From: Halichondria panicea
Lineage: Eukaryota; Porifera; Demospongiae; Suberitida; Halichondriidae
NCBI RefSeq assembly: GCF_963675165.1
Contig: NC_087392.1
Coordinates: 575,001-639,000, forward strand
Length of the DNA stretch: 64,000 nucleotides
Reading direction: 5' to 3'
Below, piece after piece: positions 47,053 through 62,424 of this stretch; the stretch's first letter is position 1; each line of letters opens with the position of its first letter. A program made the position numbers and the translations under genes. Below the pieces are notes generated by a model that was given only the letters and a program-made list of their open reading frames with translations, was not told the origin of the DNA and did not search any database.

Positions 47053-49653
47053 CTAGAAACATCCTTCTAGCCAACCGTCAGCTTCCTTTTCAGCTCCTGG
47101 CTGCTGTGACCTGCAAATTAAAAAAAGGCTGTAAACTCAATGCACACTTGCTTGCTCCAATATCACCTTTGTGGAGCTGATGAAGGGGTTGAAGGCAATA
47201 TTCGTCTTGGTGGTTTGACACCTGTAGTCCCTTTCGGTGGAGTTAATCCCCTCTTCCCTGAGCCCAGCGGTGACAGACCACGAATACCAGATGAACTAGG
47301 AGTTTTTATTCCTCCATTTTGAGGAGGGGTTACGACCTGCTTCCCTTCGTTGTGGGCCTGTAAACGTGACATTCTCTGACCTCCATCTTGTCTCTTGGGG
47401 CCTGTTGGTAGACCGGTAGGATGTTTAGCCAACGAGGGAGATCCTGGCCCTTGTAGCTGTCTCCGAGCTGCGTTGGGACTGCCTCCAGGGTGGCCCAGTT
47501 TGCTCTTGCCAGGAGAGGAGCTGCGCCGTGAGGGAGAGGATGCTGTAGGTCTTGCGAGTTGCCTTTTTCCTCCAGTAGGGGGTGAGGGTGATCGGTGTCG
47601 AAGGGACTGTCCTGAAGGTTTCTTTAGGCCTCTGCCTGCCTCGAGACGACCCTGGAAACGTGCAGGGGATTGAGATGGACTATGTGGTTGTCGGAGTCCA
47701 TTTTGTGAAGGAGCTTTCAGATTTCGTTTCTCAAATTCACTACTTCTATTTAAGTCAGATTCCTCGCTGTGTATTACCTCACTACTTGTGGGTGCTGCTT
47801 CAGTTCTTTTCACAGTGCTTCTAGGGGGTGCTCTGTTTTGTCCTTGAGGTCTTGGTTGAGTACTATTTTGAGGTACTCTTGCTTTTCTTTTGACGACAGG
47901 AACATTTTCGTTCTCTTCCTGGGGCATTTTAGCAGCTTTCCATTTAACTACAGGAACATTTTCGTTCTCTTCCTGGGGCATTTTAGCAGCTTTCCATTTA
48001 ACTACAGGAACATTTTCGTTCTCTTCCTGGGGCATTTTAGCAGCTTTCCATTTAACTACAGGAACATTTTCGTTCTCCTCCTGGGGCATTTTAGCAGCTT
48101 TCCATTTAACTACAGGAACATCTTCGTTCTCCTCCTGGGGCATTTTAGCTTTCCACTTAACGACAGGAACATCTTCGTTCTCCTCCTGGGGCATTTTAGC
48201 TTTCCACTTAACGACGGGAACATCTTTGTTCTCTTCCTGGGGCATTTTAGCTTTCCACTTAACTACAGGAACATCTTCGTTCTCCTCCTGGGGCATTTTA
48301 GCTTTCCACTTAACGACAGGAACATCTTCGTTCTCCTCCTGGGGCATTTTAGCTTTCCACTTAACGACAGGAACATCTTCGTTCTCCTCCTGGGGCATTT
48401 TAGCTTTCCACTTAACGACAGGAACATCTTCGTTCTCTTCCTGGGGCATTTTAGCTTTCCATTTAACTACAGGAACATCTTCGTTCTCCTCCTGGGGCAT
48501 TTTGGCCTTCCACTTGATCACAGGTACTATATTATCACCATTATCTGTTTTAATGTTTAGTTCATCAGATCTTGAACGCTCAAAGTCATCACCATTTTGT
48601 TGATTTGGGGAATTTGATGGTCTTTCTCTCACTCGACTCGGGAACTCTGCACATGAACATATTACCAGTAATCAAAATGTGCCACACACAGCAAGTGAAA
48701 TTATTTTGCTAACAGCCAAAAACTTGTCTACATACATGTACATGATTACTACTAACTAGACTTACTATTTGGTTTGCTATTGCTTTGATTTGGCCTTGAA
48801 TGTGCTGCATAATGTGACAAGAAGCAAAAACAAATTAGTAGTAAGTTGTGGAGATAATTAAATCACGGGCTGTGGATCAACCAAATACACACAATATTGG
48901 GTACTGTCACAAAGGCTTACAAGACCTTGGTACTGTAGAGTACATAGTCTGTGTATGCCCAGTGTTTACACATGCACATTCATCACTACCTGTTTGTGAT
49001 ATGGTCTCTGCTTCCTCCATATTGAACACAAGCGTTTTTCTGACTTCATCCAGAGAGGGGATATCAAGATCTCCTAACCTCTGAGCATGGCCCTCGGACA
49101 ACCATTGCAGTGGAGCTTGTTTCTTCTGTGCAGGAGTGAGGGCCAGTCTGGGAGACACATACAGCCTGCACGAGGGATACCGTATAACAAATGAATACAT
49201 CCTAGAAGCATTTCCTGAATAAGTCCCTGACACATACAATGAAACTACAACTATGACTTAAAAAGTACTACCTAAAGCTGTCGAAATGTCTAGTAATATC
49301 GATGCTCAGGTACTACAAACAATGGTACAGTTATGCATGAATGTGTAGTGTGTACTCACCATTCTCCTTCAGAGTGAGTGCTGGGATTTATGTCTTCGAG
49401 ATTCAAGAGGCTATCTTCCAAGTTGTCGTCAGCAAGTAGGGCTATCTCGTCTGACTCAACAGGCTTCAATTGTGGAGCAAGATTACTTGTAGAGACCTGG
49501 TTACCAGTAAGGTGATATTATGCACTTGCATTTAATACGAAAAGGTTGTGCTACCTTGTTGAGCAGCTGCTCGTTTTCTTGTTGAAGTTTCTTGACAATT
49601 TGCTCCAGTTCCTTTACCTGGGCCTTCCTAGAATCTGGAGAGGGGTCATCCAT
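47053..49653 (-). CDS. SLAIN-family microtubule plus-end protein with internal repeat
   Basis: Six exons (49653-49555, 49496-49360, 49165-48990, 48804-48766, 48646-47167, 47110-47053) give 662 residues. An N-terminal coiled coil KELEQIVKKLQQENEQLLNK is followed by GEWLYVSPRLALTPAQKKQA and PLQWL, matching the SLAIN1/2 motif (SWLYSSPKKKLTPMQ..PLVW). The C-terminus ends ADGWLEGCF where human SLAIN2 ends DDSWKDGCY. The long fifth exon carries 12 copies of a 17-18 residue repeat, then a basic Ser/Pro/Arg-rich region. Vertebrate SLAIN proteins bind CLIP and EB proteins and ch-TOG and promote persistent microtubule growth. The Ser/Pro-rich basic region is typical; the repeat block is not. The upstream gene is the aminotransferase-like gene, same strand, 270 bp away. 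Confidence 0.85.
47888..48525 (-). repeat. Coding tandem repeat, 12 units of 51/54 bp, inside the SLAIN gene
   Basis: Each unit encodes KWKAKMPQEENEDVPVV or a close variant. Reading along the protein, the first eight units are 51 bp (one has KD in place of ED). The last four are 54 bp, with an extra Ala (KWKAAKMPQEENENVPVV). Units are almost identical at the DNA level, implying recent expansion or homogenisation. Confidence 0.95.
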
Positions 49654-49922
49654 TATGCTGCAGTAGCTCAGGCTAGGCTACAGTCACTACTTGGTCTCTC
49701 ACACATGCACTATTACTTTACTTTGCATTTGTTGATATTTTGATATTTCAGCTAGATATACGTTGAATTAGAACAAGAAAGTGTCTCAATTAAACACCGC
49801 CCGCAATAATAGTATAAAAAACAGTATTCACAGTGCAAAAAAAGGAAAAAAGTTCTTAATGAATGCATTTATGTATAAATATGCCGATCTTTTAATGGCG
49901 TCTCTTTTTACTTGCTACTGAG

Positions 49923-52787
<2,865 letters not shown>

Positions 52788-53467
52788 GTAATGCCTTGTG
52801 ACTGTCTGGCATCCAAAGGCAAAGCTGGTAGAGACTAGCCTATAGCCTATGCTGTACTATACTAGCAGATAATTGTTTTGCCAGGATATTAAAATTTAGC
52901 AGCCAAAAGGGGCGGAGCATTTACATACAGACCCACCCCACTCTTGCAGACAGAGCAGCCCCACCTTCTTTCTAGCTGAAAGTAGGCGGAGTCTCACCAG
53001 ATTCAAGCAGTGACACTTCCATGATCTGACTAGACTATAGATCTAGGTAGTACTGGTACTGTGTGGACTCACTGTGCATTGGCCCATAAAGCTGTCGTCC
53101 CAATAGTGTGAGAGTGGAGCTAAACAAGTGACCAAGGTGAAGTGGAGGTATAGCTTGCATGCTATGTACTGTACTCTAAGACTATAAAAGTACTAAGATC
53201 TATGATTTGTAGTTGTTGTGTTAGTGATAGCTCTATATATATATATATAAAGCAACAGATACTATAAGTGTATGATAGAATGCCTAGTAGTACAGTATAC
53301 AGTATGGCCATCTGTGGAATTTGCCCTGGCCGAGTTCGAGTTATCACGATCTTGTGTATGTCTCACTTGTTTACTAAACAATGAACGTTAAAATGTGCAA
53401 AATAGGTACAGGCATTCCAGTATTGACAAACATAGTGTGAGGTTACTTCTGTACACATCAAGCAATC
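52788..53467. other. Divergent interval, aminotransferase-like gene / RhoGAP gene
   Basis: About 680 bases between opposing starts. It includes GC-richer sequence with several GGGGCGGAG/CCACCC-like stretches (52905-53000) and a short AT dinucleotide run at 53233-53249. Untranslated first exons are likely, because a CTACCAG acceptor lies just upstream of the alternative aminotransferase-like start. No separate gene seen. Confidence 0.35.
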
Positions 53468-56400
53468 ATGAGAAGGAGAAGGAACTCCTACAATCCTCCG
53501 ATATCCATCGAAGGACCTAGACGTGGTTTTTCCACTCCTTCACCAATTCGACCAATTGCAAGAATCAATAATTCCCCTACACTATTTTTTGGAGATGTTG
53601 GAAATTTCGATGTGAGCTACAAAAATATTTTCTGTTATCATTCTCATACAGCATGTGTTTATAAATTGCATGGTACCGTCCGTACACTATAATAATAAAT
53701 ACCTTCAACAAAAATGGTGACTGTCTGGAGAACAATCAATACATTGTAAAATTGTACAATCTGCATGGCTCCCCTACATTTACATTAGCGCAAAGTCAGC
53801 TATTTCTGCTGCACATTGTAAAGTGACAATTAAAAATATGTGTCAAGCTATCCTCGTAACCAAGTGTCAAGCATGCATGGGGAGGTCATTAGAGCCATAT
53901 AGATTTATGTATTCAGAGCATTAAGGGAGGCAACAAATAATAATCATAGCACAAGGCTAGTGAGGATATTGTCTACTAGTTTTGTGTAGCAAAGTATAAA
54001 TCTAGCTAGATCTAGGGTAGAGCTAGCTAGCTAACAAGGTTGGTTTCCATCTCTTGTGTTGTTTGTTCCATCTTCTGCTCATGCTTATCCTTGCATCAAA
54101 TTATTCCATGGAACATTTGAAGTGAACTATATAGCTCTCCTGCAGAGCTTGATGTTTCCTGTTGTGTCAATATGTCATTTCCTCCCTCAGTCAGCGTTTC
54201 CTTCAAGGAAGAAGGTGGAGCTCAAGCGAACAGGTAATTTAACCGCAAAGGGGTAGCCGTACAGCCACATGGCTCTCAGTGTCAATTAGCATGTTTGTGA
54301 AAATAGCTTTAATATGGTTGAGTCCAATTAGTTTTAGCTTACATTGTGCATAGTTTTAGATAGCATAGAGTTACTAAAATGGAGCTGGAAAACCACCAAG
54401 CGCTAGAGACGGACTTCCAAGCACCACCAATCAACCCAGACTTGCTGTTTGCATGGCTATCTCCAATTGAGAAGAAAGCAGACAACCGTTCTCGCACCAA
54501 GAGTCCAAGTGAGACTGCTACTGTTACCCATTCTCCATTCTTGAGAGCCAAGAGTGCCATAAGAAGAACTTTCAGAGGCTCTGTAGCTGCTGGAGTGCCT
54601 GTTGGTCTAAAAGCTAAAGGCAGACGCCACATTCATAAGCTAAGAGGTGCTCCTTCTCTAATAGTGGAAGAGACTGCAGTGGAATGCATGTCTAGTAGAA
54701 AAGAACACTTTGTTGTTATTGATCTTAAAACCTGATACTCAGTGACGGCTTATAAATACAACCTGCATGTCTGGCACATCTGTCATTGTTTGTTAGTTGA
54801 AGTATTTTAATAGCTACTAATACATACAGTCTGTACTCGAGTAAAGCTACACTTATAATAATAATTATGTTGGGTTGTCTGTATGCAGTGAGAGAAGCTA
54901 ACGATGCTTGCTTGTGGTTGAGAGCAGCTGGATTTCCCCAATACGTACAGATGTATGAAGGTCAGTTTTACTATAGTAGTGTTTTTGGTATGCTGAGGTT
55001 TGAAACTACTATAATGTAAGGAAGACATAGCCATACTTACAAAAGTAATGAGCCATGTAATTACCTCTTGTTTCACCACCCACAGACGGACAATTCCCAA
55101 TAAATTTGAGTCAGATCCAGGTGGAAAGAGATCATGCATTTCTCGAGCAAGCTGACATTGATTCTCTCGTGAGGCGATTGAACATACTCAACAGATGTGC
55201 AGACCTTATGGAGGAAATCAAGTCAAAGAAGGTAGGCTTCGCAAAGGAAGTAACGATCAACACACTGTCAGTGTTACATGTATCTAGTTCCATGTCCCTT
55301 TTACAAGGAAATGTATCCTGATATAGTCCTGTCCTGCTAACTGGATATGGAATCAGAGTGCATAAGTGCTTGTTTCAACACTATCGTGTTTCACTGTTAT
55401 TCTATGTGGTCACATGATTACTTCTTTACATATGCCCGAAGACAATGAACGGGTGTGTGCAATGCAAATGCTGCATTCTTTGCCCTGATTGTCACTTCTG
55501 AATATACCCAAAGGGATGGTGTGCATGGCAACTCCCTTGTGGCTTGCTGTAGTGGGCAGTTAGTTCCCCGTCCTGCCTACTCTGTATACATTCAGTTTTA
55601 CTGAGCCTGCCATGTAAATACAGCCTGCTTCCTAGACTACACTAAACAATCGTTATTCACTGCTCTATCTTCCCTCCAGGAGGATGATTCTGAAGATGAG
55701 TCACAGCACAGAGCCATCAGTGATCACTGGACCTTCCGCAAAAGAAACAAGAAGTGGTCACGAAGATCGAGGTCTCATTTGCGTGAAGACAGCTTCTCCA
55801 GTTCTTTAGAGGACATTTTAGCCGAAGACTCAGAAACGAACGGAGCCAGTAATTTAAAAGTCTCCCCCTTACTCCTTGTAACAGAACTGAGAACAAGTCT
55901 CACTAATCTGGATAAACGTGGTGTAAAGACGTACAGCTTTCTTCCCGGTGATGATCAAGTTCCTAAGATCCTGGTAGGCACCTTTCCCACTGAGAATGGA
56001 ATAGAATATGCATTCGATGAAGAGGCTACCTCCAATGGGAGCGGAGTTTTTGATGTTTCGATGGATGACACACCGCATGAAGTATCAGGAGATGAGGGCT
56101 TGGGCGGCGATGATGACGATGAATTTTTCGAATATGACAGTAACACTTTTCCACGTGGTGGCATTGACACATTTGCTATGGACATGTTTAGTACATTCGA
56201 ATCAAATCTTGTGAAGCTACGATCGCAGTCACTCCCTGACCTTTTCTCCAACCCTCACGCTGAGTTATATCATCCCTTAGATGATGATGATGACAATGAT
56301 GATGATGATGATCCTAACTCGTCTAGTGCAAGTGTGAGCACTAGCTCCAACCTCCACTCGAGTAAGGATAGCATTCTGGACGACAATACATTGTCATTGG

Positions 56401-59400
56401 AGACCTCCCTCCCCTCTACCCCTAACCAAGAGCCCAAACAGAACAGCAGTGAACTAGAGAGGAAGCTGACAACACTCCCCACTCACCGGAAGGAGAACAG
56501 TTTGAGCAGCGAGGCATACGAATCAGCTGAGAGTGAGTTCTCCAGGAGCAGACCAGAAACACCCAGCTCCCCTCAGAAGAGAATTGGTGCAGGCCGCAAA
56601 ATACAGCTGAGCGAGAAGTGGTCCTCTTCCAGTGTGCCCAGTGCCAGAAGGTCCACAGAATGGTTAATTACTGTACAATTATTGTATACATTCTCGTAGT
56701 TGAGACTACGTTTTATGAGATTGCCTACGTACATGTACACATGTGCATACAGGATCTTACTAAGAGTGCTACGGTGTATACACAGGTGTGGTGACTTGAC
56801 TAGATGTGCATGTCCGGTGTACAGTATGCCAGCACTTGTACTTGTGTCTATAAGGGTGTTAGTTAACCATGACCCTGGCTTGGGTTACAAGATACTGTTG
56901 ACAGTATTATGTTTCTCAAGCTTTTGCCTATATTTATATGTGGCTAATTGCAGTCTATCCTGTTATTGTTTTAAGAGATCCAAGTATGTGCCCTGACATC
57001 CTATGAAACTTGTTTATGTGTACTTGTCGAAGTATATCATTATCCTATATTTAGGTAACTCTCTGCTTCAACAAATTATATACACAGTAATAATATTAGT
57101 TTAAGTGCTAATTAGTTGTGTTTGTTTCAGGTCTCAAATCCATTATAGCTACTTTCTGTTAGACCTTTGCTTTGCATAAATTTGTTTCTATAAACAATTA
57201 ATGCACTGTTTATCCCATACACAGGAGTGAGTGTCCTAAATGGCACAGTTTCCAGAAGGCACACAGCTACAGGCAGGTATTCAGACCAGTCAGAACGTGA
57301 GTATAATTAGACTAGTAAATATTGTCATTCCTACGTACATAGCAGTGTCATTTTGGTTTCTATGTCCTTGAATGCCTGCCATTGGCCATTGGTTGCTATG
57401 CAGTGGGGGAGTGTGTTGATCTGTTAACAAGCGCAAACTACTTAAAAAGGTTTTCAGTGTTTGCACTGTGTGTGTGTGTGACATTCCTGCTAGGCCCTGC
57501 TCTCATGGCCCCCTAGGGCACTCTTTGGATGTCAGAAAAGAACAATTTGTTGGAGTATTGTTTTGTAAATGTTCAAATTAATATTATTGTAGACCCTGTT
57601 GGACATATAATCTTGTTGGTTCCAGTTAGGAGAAACTTTGCTGGGAGGTATTGACTTTGCTACCTGTAAACAGATATCTTAGAAAATGTGTCAGTTTGAT
57701 TCAGGCATGTGTAGGCAGAACTACTGAAGTATACTGTTTATTACGTGAAAATCGAGTTGATTTCTTGTTACTCTGTGCGTGTTCTTGGTATTTTATGAAA
57801 CCGGTATGTACCAAGCACATTTGAGCCTATAGATTGTGATTTCCCAGTTGCATATCGTGTTGTTTTTTCACATAGTGTTATAACTATATTGACTTGCCCT
57901 GTATGCAGATTGATTCCCATTGAAGAGCTGTCTGTTGGGCAGATATCTGTTCTCAAGAAGCTCTCACTCATAAAGCTGACAGCCCTCATAGAATTGTACA
58001 AGGCCAAGTCAAACATGTGAGCCAGTTTAGCCAGTGTCAGTATGTTATCTCACACTTGCATTATATATTGCTGTGCACAATGAGGTTATCTACATTGCAA
58101 ACTTCATGTTGAGATGAATCTGTTTAGGGGTGGGTACATCAGCATGCTTTTTTTCACCCATTTATTGCTTTTAAAACTACCCAATATGCTTTTGAAAGTG
58201 CCATTACACTCGCATAATAGTTCTTGTATAACATAGCCAGTGTCAGTGGATTACCTCACACCTCTGCATTATTGCTGTGAGCTTATGGATTACAAGTGGG
58301 AATTATTATTATTGAAAGTATAATGTATAAACACTTATCAATATTTACATCCTAGTGATCCTTACATTGCTTCCTACAGAGCAAGAATCATTAAGGGCAG
58401 AAAGCATAAACTTCCTGACATCAGACGTAAGTGAACACCCTCAGCTACCAACACATAGTCGCAGCACTAAATATGCTTATTGTTGTTATGTGTATGTGGT
58501 GTCTATAAGTGTACGGGAGCTCCCACTCATATACCCTCCCCCACACTCCACACACACTCATGTACCCTCCCCACACTCCACACACACTCATGTACCCTCC
58601 CCCACACTCCACACACACTCCACACACACACTCCACACACACACACAGACAAGAGTGTGTTTGGTGTCCCCCTGCTCACTAATGTCCAGCGTACAGGCAA
58701 AGCCCTCCCCCCCTCCATCCTGGCTGCCCTCGACTACCTCACACAAGGCTCTGGACTGGAGACCAGTGGTCTATTCAGGAGAGGGGCGTCCAAGGCCAAG
58801 ATCGACGGGCTAAAGCTCCTCACAGAGGCTAACCCCGATCTCAGCGACTACAGTAGCTTTACTTGCTATGAAGTGGCTGATATGATCAAGCTCTACTTCA
58901 GACAACTGCCTGAGCCTCTACTCACCAGCAAGCTCTCAGAAACTCTCCTAATGATTCAAGAAAGTGAGTTCTCCCTCACTGTGGAGTATTAATATGAGTA
59001 TTCATTATTTGTGCTATAGTAAGTGATTATACTGGATACACCATACTTGTACATGTGTACTTTCACTGTACTCCCTTTGTTAGAATACGTGTGATTATGC
59101 TTAGCTGAGGCTATATGGCATTGTTCAATTGATCTTAAGAATGTGTGTCATAATCACCTGACATGCACATGTCCCTGACTGTCGGGTTGAGTTATGGGAA
59201 CCAAGTACTGTAATAGTGCCATTGTTACTTTAGAGACGTACGGATCAGAGTCGACTCTTTAAATAAATGTTTGATGGCCAATTCAACGATTTTCTGATTT
59301 TCTGAAAGCTTAGAAGGAGCTTGTTCAGATGGTATGCTTAAATCTCAAATTTGGAACAGATCATAATTTCTCATTTTCGGAAAAAGACCATGGGCTATAA

Positions 59401-62083
59401 TAACCCATGGTATTTTGTCAAAAACAGGCCAAAAATAGACTTTTGATTTTAAGACACCATCTTAACGAGCTTTTTGTAAGCTTTCAGAAAATCATAAAAT
59501 TAACGTGATTGGACCAACGGAACTCAAGTTATGGCCGTTCAAAGATGCTCTATTTAACGTTGGGTCGATGTACATTACATTTATAATAACACATTTTTGT
59601 TATTTTCTTATCAATTACTATGTAATCAATGTATTGGCTAGCGTTCAAATTCAATAGTAGTCATGTTGCCCACCCCCTCTCCAGATGTGCCGAGTCAGCT
59701 ACGACTACAAGCCCTCCAAGGAGTGATGCTGCTCATGCCTGATGAGAACAGGGAGGCTCTCCAGACACTATTGGTGTTCCTTAAGCAAGTGGCCGACAAC
59801 AGTCACGTCAATCAGGTGGGTTGAGGACTCGTACTGACGTAGAGTATAGGGAAGGAAGTACCTTGACCTTTAGATGCAGTGTACATGTGTGTGTGTATGG
59901 TTTGTTGTATACTGCTGCAAGAGAATCCAATATCTGTTGCCTTTTCTGTCCTTGAAGCCATATGCATGCACTGTAACAGTAAACCATTAACCAAGCGTGT
60001 GACGCACTGTACATTGTAACCAATCTTGTTTAATTACTGCAATGTACACTTTCACAGATGGATGCCAAAAACTTGGCAGTGTGTCTGGCCCCCTCCTTGT
60101 TTGCTCTCTCCCAGCAGTTACCCAAACCTGTAAACTTGACACGAGTCGGCTCTTTCAGACGAACAGCTGTCAACGGACACAACGCAGCCAGTCTCAACTC
60201 ACCAGCCGCCATCGCCAGAAACAGAATGGTCAACGAGAGTGTGGTGAGCAGCTGTATAGTTGTGTGCATCTAATTACACTATAATTATGAAATACTCTTG
60301 AAGGTTGGTGGGTGGTGGGTGATGGCACTGTAGGACCCCCTGACTGTATTACGATGTGTACTAGCTAGCATATAAATGATATTAAGTGTCTTAATTAGCA
60401 CTGTGTCTATATAATTATGTGTGAAGTACTGTTACAGTGGTTACTGTGCTGATTCTCTGTCTTGCAGGCTAGCAGTCAGTGCCTCTCAGAGATGATCTCA
60501 CAGGCCAACAAGCTCTTCTTGGTGTGTTCAACAATTCTAATCAAGCATTGTCATGTAGTGTAGTAGTTTCCCTTGCACTATGAGCATAGCCAGGAGTAGA
60601 GTGATTAACCTCCTGGCATAGCATCATCTGTGTACCCTAATAGAGCCACCATTTCTGCAGTGCTGTCTGTCACAGCTTCACATAATAGTGTTATATTAGT
60701 AGTCCCATGTACCTGTACCTGTACACGACCATGTATGGGTATAATAGTAGCATCATCTTTGTACCAAAACACATGCACGTAGCCTTGTATTTCTGTATAT
60801 ACACATGCTCATTATCACATACAGATGCCTGCTGATATGCTCCAAGTATGCCATTTCACGCACCTCGAGGCTGGAGACCCAGTCCCCTATCATGAGCTGG
60901 ATTTGGACAAGGCTGACACGGGTAGTACCTATCTAGAGTCCTGTGTGCAGTGCTTGCACAAGGAGCTCAAGAGGAAGTTCAAAGGTTGGATACATCACAG
61001 CACTCCGCAGAAGGGCGTGGATGTCTCCTATTTAAAACCCACTGATGGTATTCCGTTACGTGTGTGGAGGGGAGTGGTGGAGATTGATGCATCACCAGAT
61101 GCTGTGCTCAAGAAATTATGGATTGAGAAGTATGTCTGTTACTTAAGTGTTCCCTGTGTTAGCTAATGTGCCAACACTGAAACACACCTTGTCCTGTATG
61201 ACACTCCATTGTGCATCCACCTCTGAGTACATACGTGTACAGTTAAATCATCAGTTGTCACATTCACTGCAAAGTAATGAATATTAACTAACTGTATCTA
61301 TTATTGTGTCTATGCATGTATAAAGCTCTCACTCATGTTGTGCAAATGATAGAGTTTTAGTCATGCAACAAGTTGCGTACACCCCACCCCCTGACACAGG
61401 TACGTGTGGACTGGCGAGTACTCCCTCACAAGACAGGTGGCTAGAGTGGACGATCAGACGGAGATACTCCAATACACCACTCCCTCGCCTTCAGGGCTCA
61501 CCGATCGAGATCACTGTCTCCTAAGGACCTGGGATTTTGATCCCGTGAGCGACACCTACATCATTGTGTCCACGTCCGTGTCCCACCCGTCAGCCTCACT
61601 ACTGGCGGGCATTCGAGCCACCGAGCTGGCCACACGCTACGTTATAGAGAGGGTGGACAGAGACAAGACACGGCTCACCTTCATCTGTAGAGTGGACATG
61701 AAGTGAGCTATATACAGTCTGTGTATAAATTAAAAAAATGTGCGACTGCTTGTTTGGTAATTATCGTTTTTCTTCTGCTCTGTCCTATTTAAGTGGAGAG
61801 TTGTTTTATGACTATAGTTGAGGTTGATTATCTGTGTCGTTATTATAGGGGCTGGTAGATAAGTCAGTACCGGGAGTACTTGTATGGGTTCATGGTTCGT
61901 ACTTGTACGGGTTCATGGTTCGTGCACTCTGTGAATGGTTGTGTGATGTGTTTCCTGTTATTATTGCTCAGGGGTCGCTCGAGTGAATACTACAACACTG
62001 GATTCGGTCCCTATCTGGCCTCCAGCGTAGCCAACCTCAGAGACTCATTCCACCCGCCTGACTTTCTTGAAACAACCGTCTAG
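53468..62083 (+). CDS. DLC1/STARD13-type RhoGAP (SAM - RhoGAP - START)
   Basis: Fifteen exons (53468-53611, 54191-54233, 54889-54960, 55086-55231, 55680-56650, 57225-57296, 57909-58016, 58380-58426, 58649-58963, 59685-59815, 60058-60243, 60468-60521, 60825-61129, 61400-61702, 61972-62083) total 1002 residues in phase. A SAM domain (about 62-138) includes DACLWLRAAGFPQYVQMYED. An acidic Ser-rich linker contains a poly-Asp run. The RhoGAP domain (about 540-745) has FGVPLLTNVQRTGKALP and TSGLFRRGASKAKI with the arginine finger, plus MDAKNLAVCLAPSLF. The START domain (about 765-1000) ends with GFGPYLASSVANLRDSF. The DLC1, STARD8 and STARD13 proteins inactivate RhoA at focal adhesions; this looks like the single pre-duplication ancestor of those three. 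The exon 5 donor (GTCCAC) is the weakest boundary. Confidence 0.93.
54379..54735 (+). CDS. Possible nested single-exon ORF in RhoGAP intron 2
   Basis: A 118-codon frame lies wholly inside the second intron on the same strand. It starts MELENHQALETDFQAPPINP and has a balanced, protein-like composition with Arg/Lys/Ser-rich middle (KKADNRSRTKSPSETATVTH). It ends in TGA with no donor that would join it in phase to the SAM exon. It could be an independent small gene, an alternative short isoform's exon or a chance frame. No family recognised. Confidence 0.35.
   Translation: MELENHQALETDFQAPPINPDLLFAWLSPIEKKADNRSRTKSPSETATVTHSPFLRAKSAIRRTFRGSVAAGVPVGLKAKGRRHIHKLRGAPSLIVEETAVECMSSRKEHFVVIDLKT
58527..58647 (+). 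repeat. Minisatellite (CCACACTCCACACACACTCA type) in RhoGAP intron 8
   Basis: About three units of 30-32 bases built from ACACTCATGTACCCTCCCC and CACACTCCACACACACTC, grading into CA-rich sequence. It abuts the acceptor of exon 9 at 58649, so the repeat occupies the polypyrimidine-tract position. Confidence 0.7.
59264..59550. repeat. Foldback (inverted) repeat, copy 4, RhoGAP intron 9
   Basis: It contains TTTTCTGAAAGCTTAGAAGG in the left arm and GTAAGCTTTCAGAAAATCA in the right arm. It ends with CTCAAGTTATGGCCGTTCAA. The centre has ACCATGGGCTATAATAACCC, matching copies 2 and 3. Length about 290 bp, without coding content. Confidence 0.7.
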
Positions 62084-62424
62084 CTGGTTCAGTCATCGTT
62101 TGTATTAGTTTTGTTTCCGCTATGATTCTCTTCTTGTGCTAACGTACGTGTACGTGTATTCTATTATTTAATCATTTCTCTCATTTAAGCCACATAACAT
62201 TTTGTGAAGCATCATTCAGTTTTCAATAAGCGTCTCACACATTCTTAACCTGTATAATTATATGTCACTCCAACCACTGCATTTCCTTATGATAATATTA
62301 ACTTCCTGGTTGTCAATAAACCTTGAACACTGAATATGACAAATTGGAATAACTAATAATCTCCCCCTACTGTACGTAACACAAACGTTACAGTACATAC
62401 ACACTAATTAACTCAAAATTAAAG
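62084..62424. other. RhoGAP / CCDC22 convergent 3' interval
   Basis: About 340 bases of AT-rich 3' sequence between two converging stop codons. CAATAAA at about 62314 is a possible polyadenylation signal for the RhoGAP gene. Nothing else seen. Confidence 0.4.

Noticed and set aside
47769-48603. Two long plus-strand frames with perfect repeats opposite SLAIN
   Set aside because: They are antisense images of the tandem coding repeat, where a repeat length divisible by three keeps every frame open.
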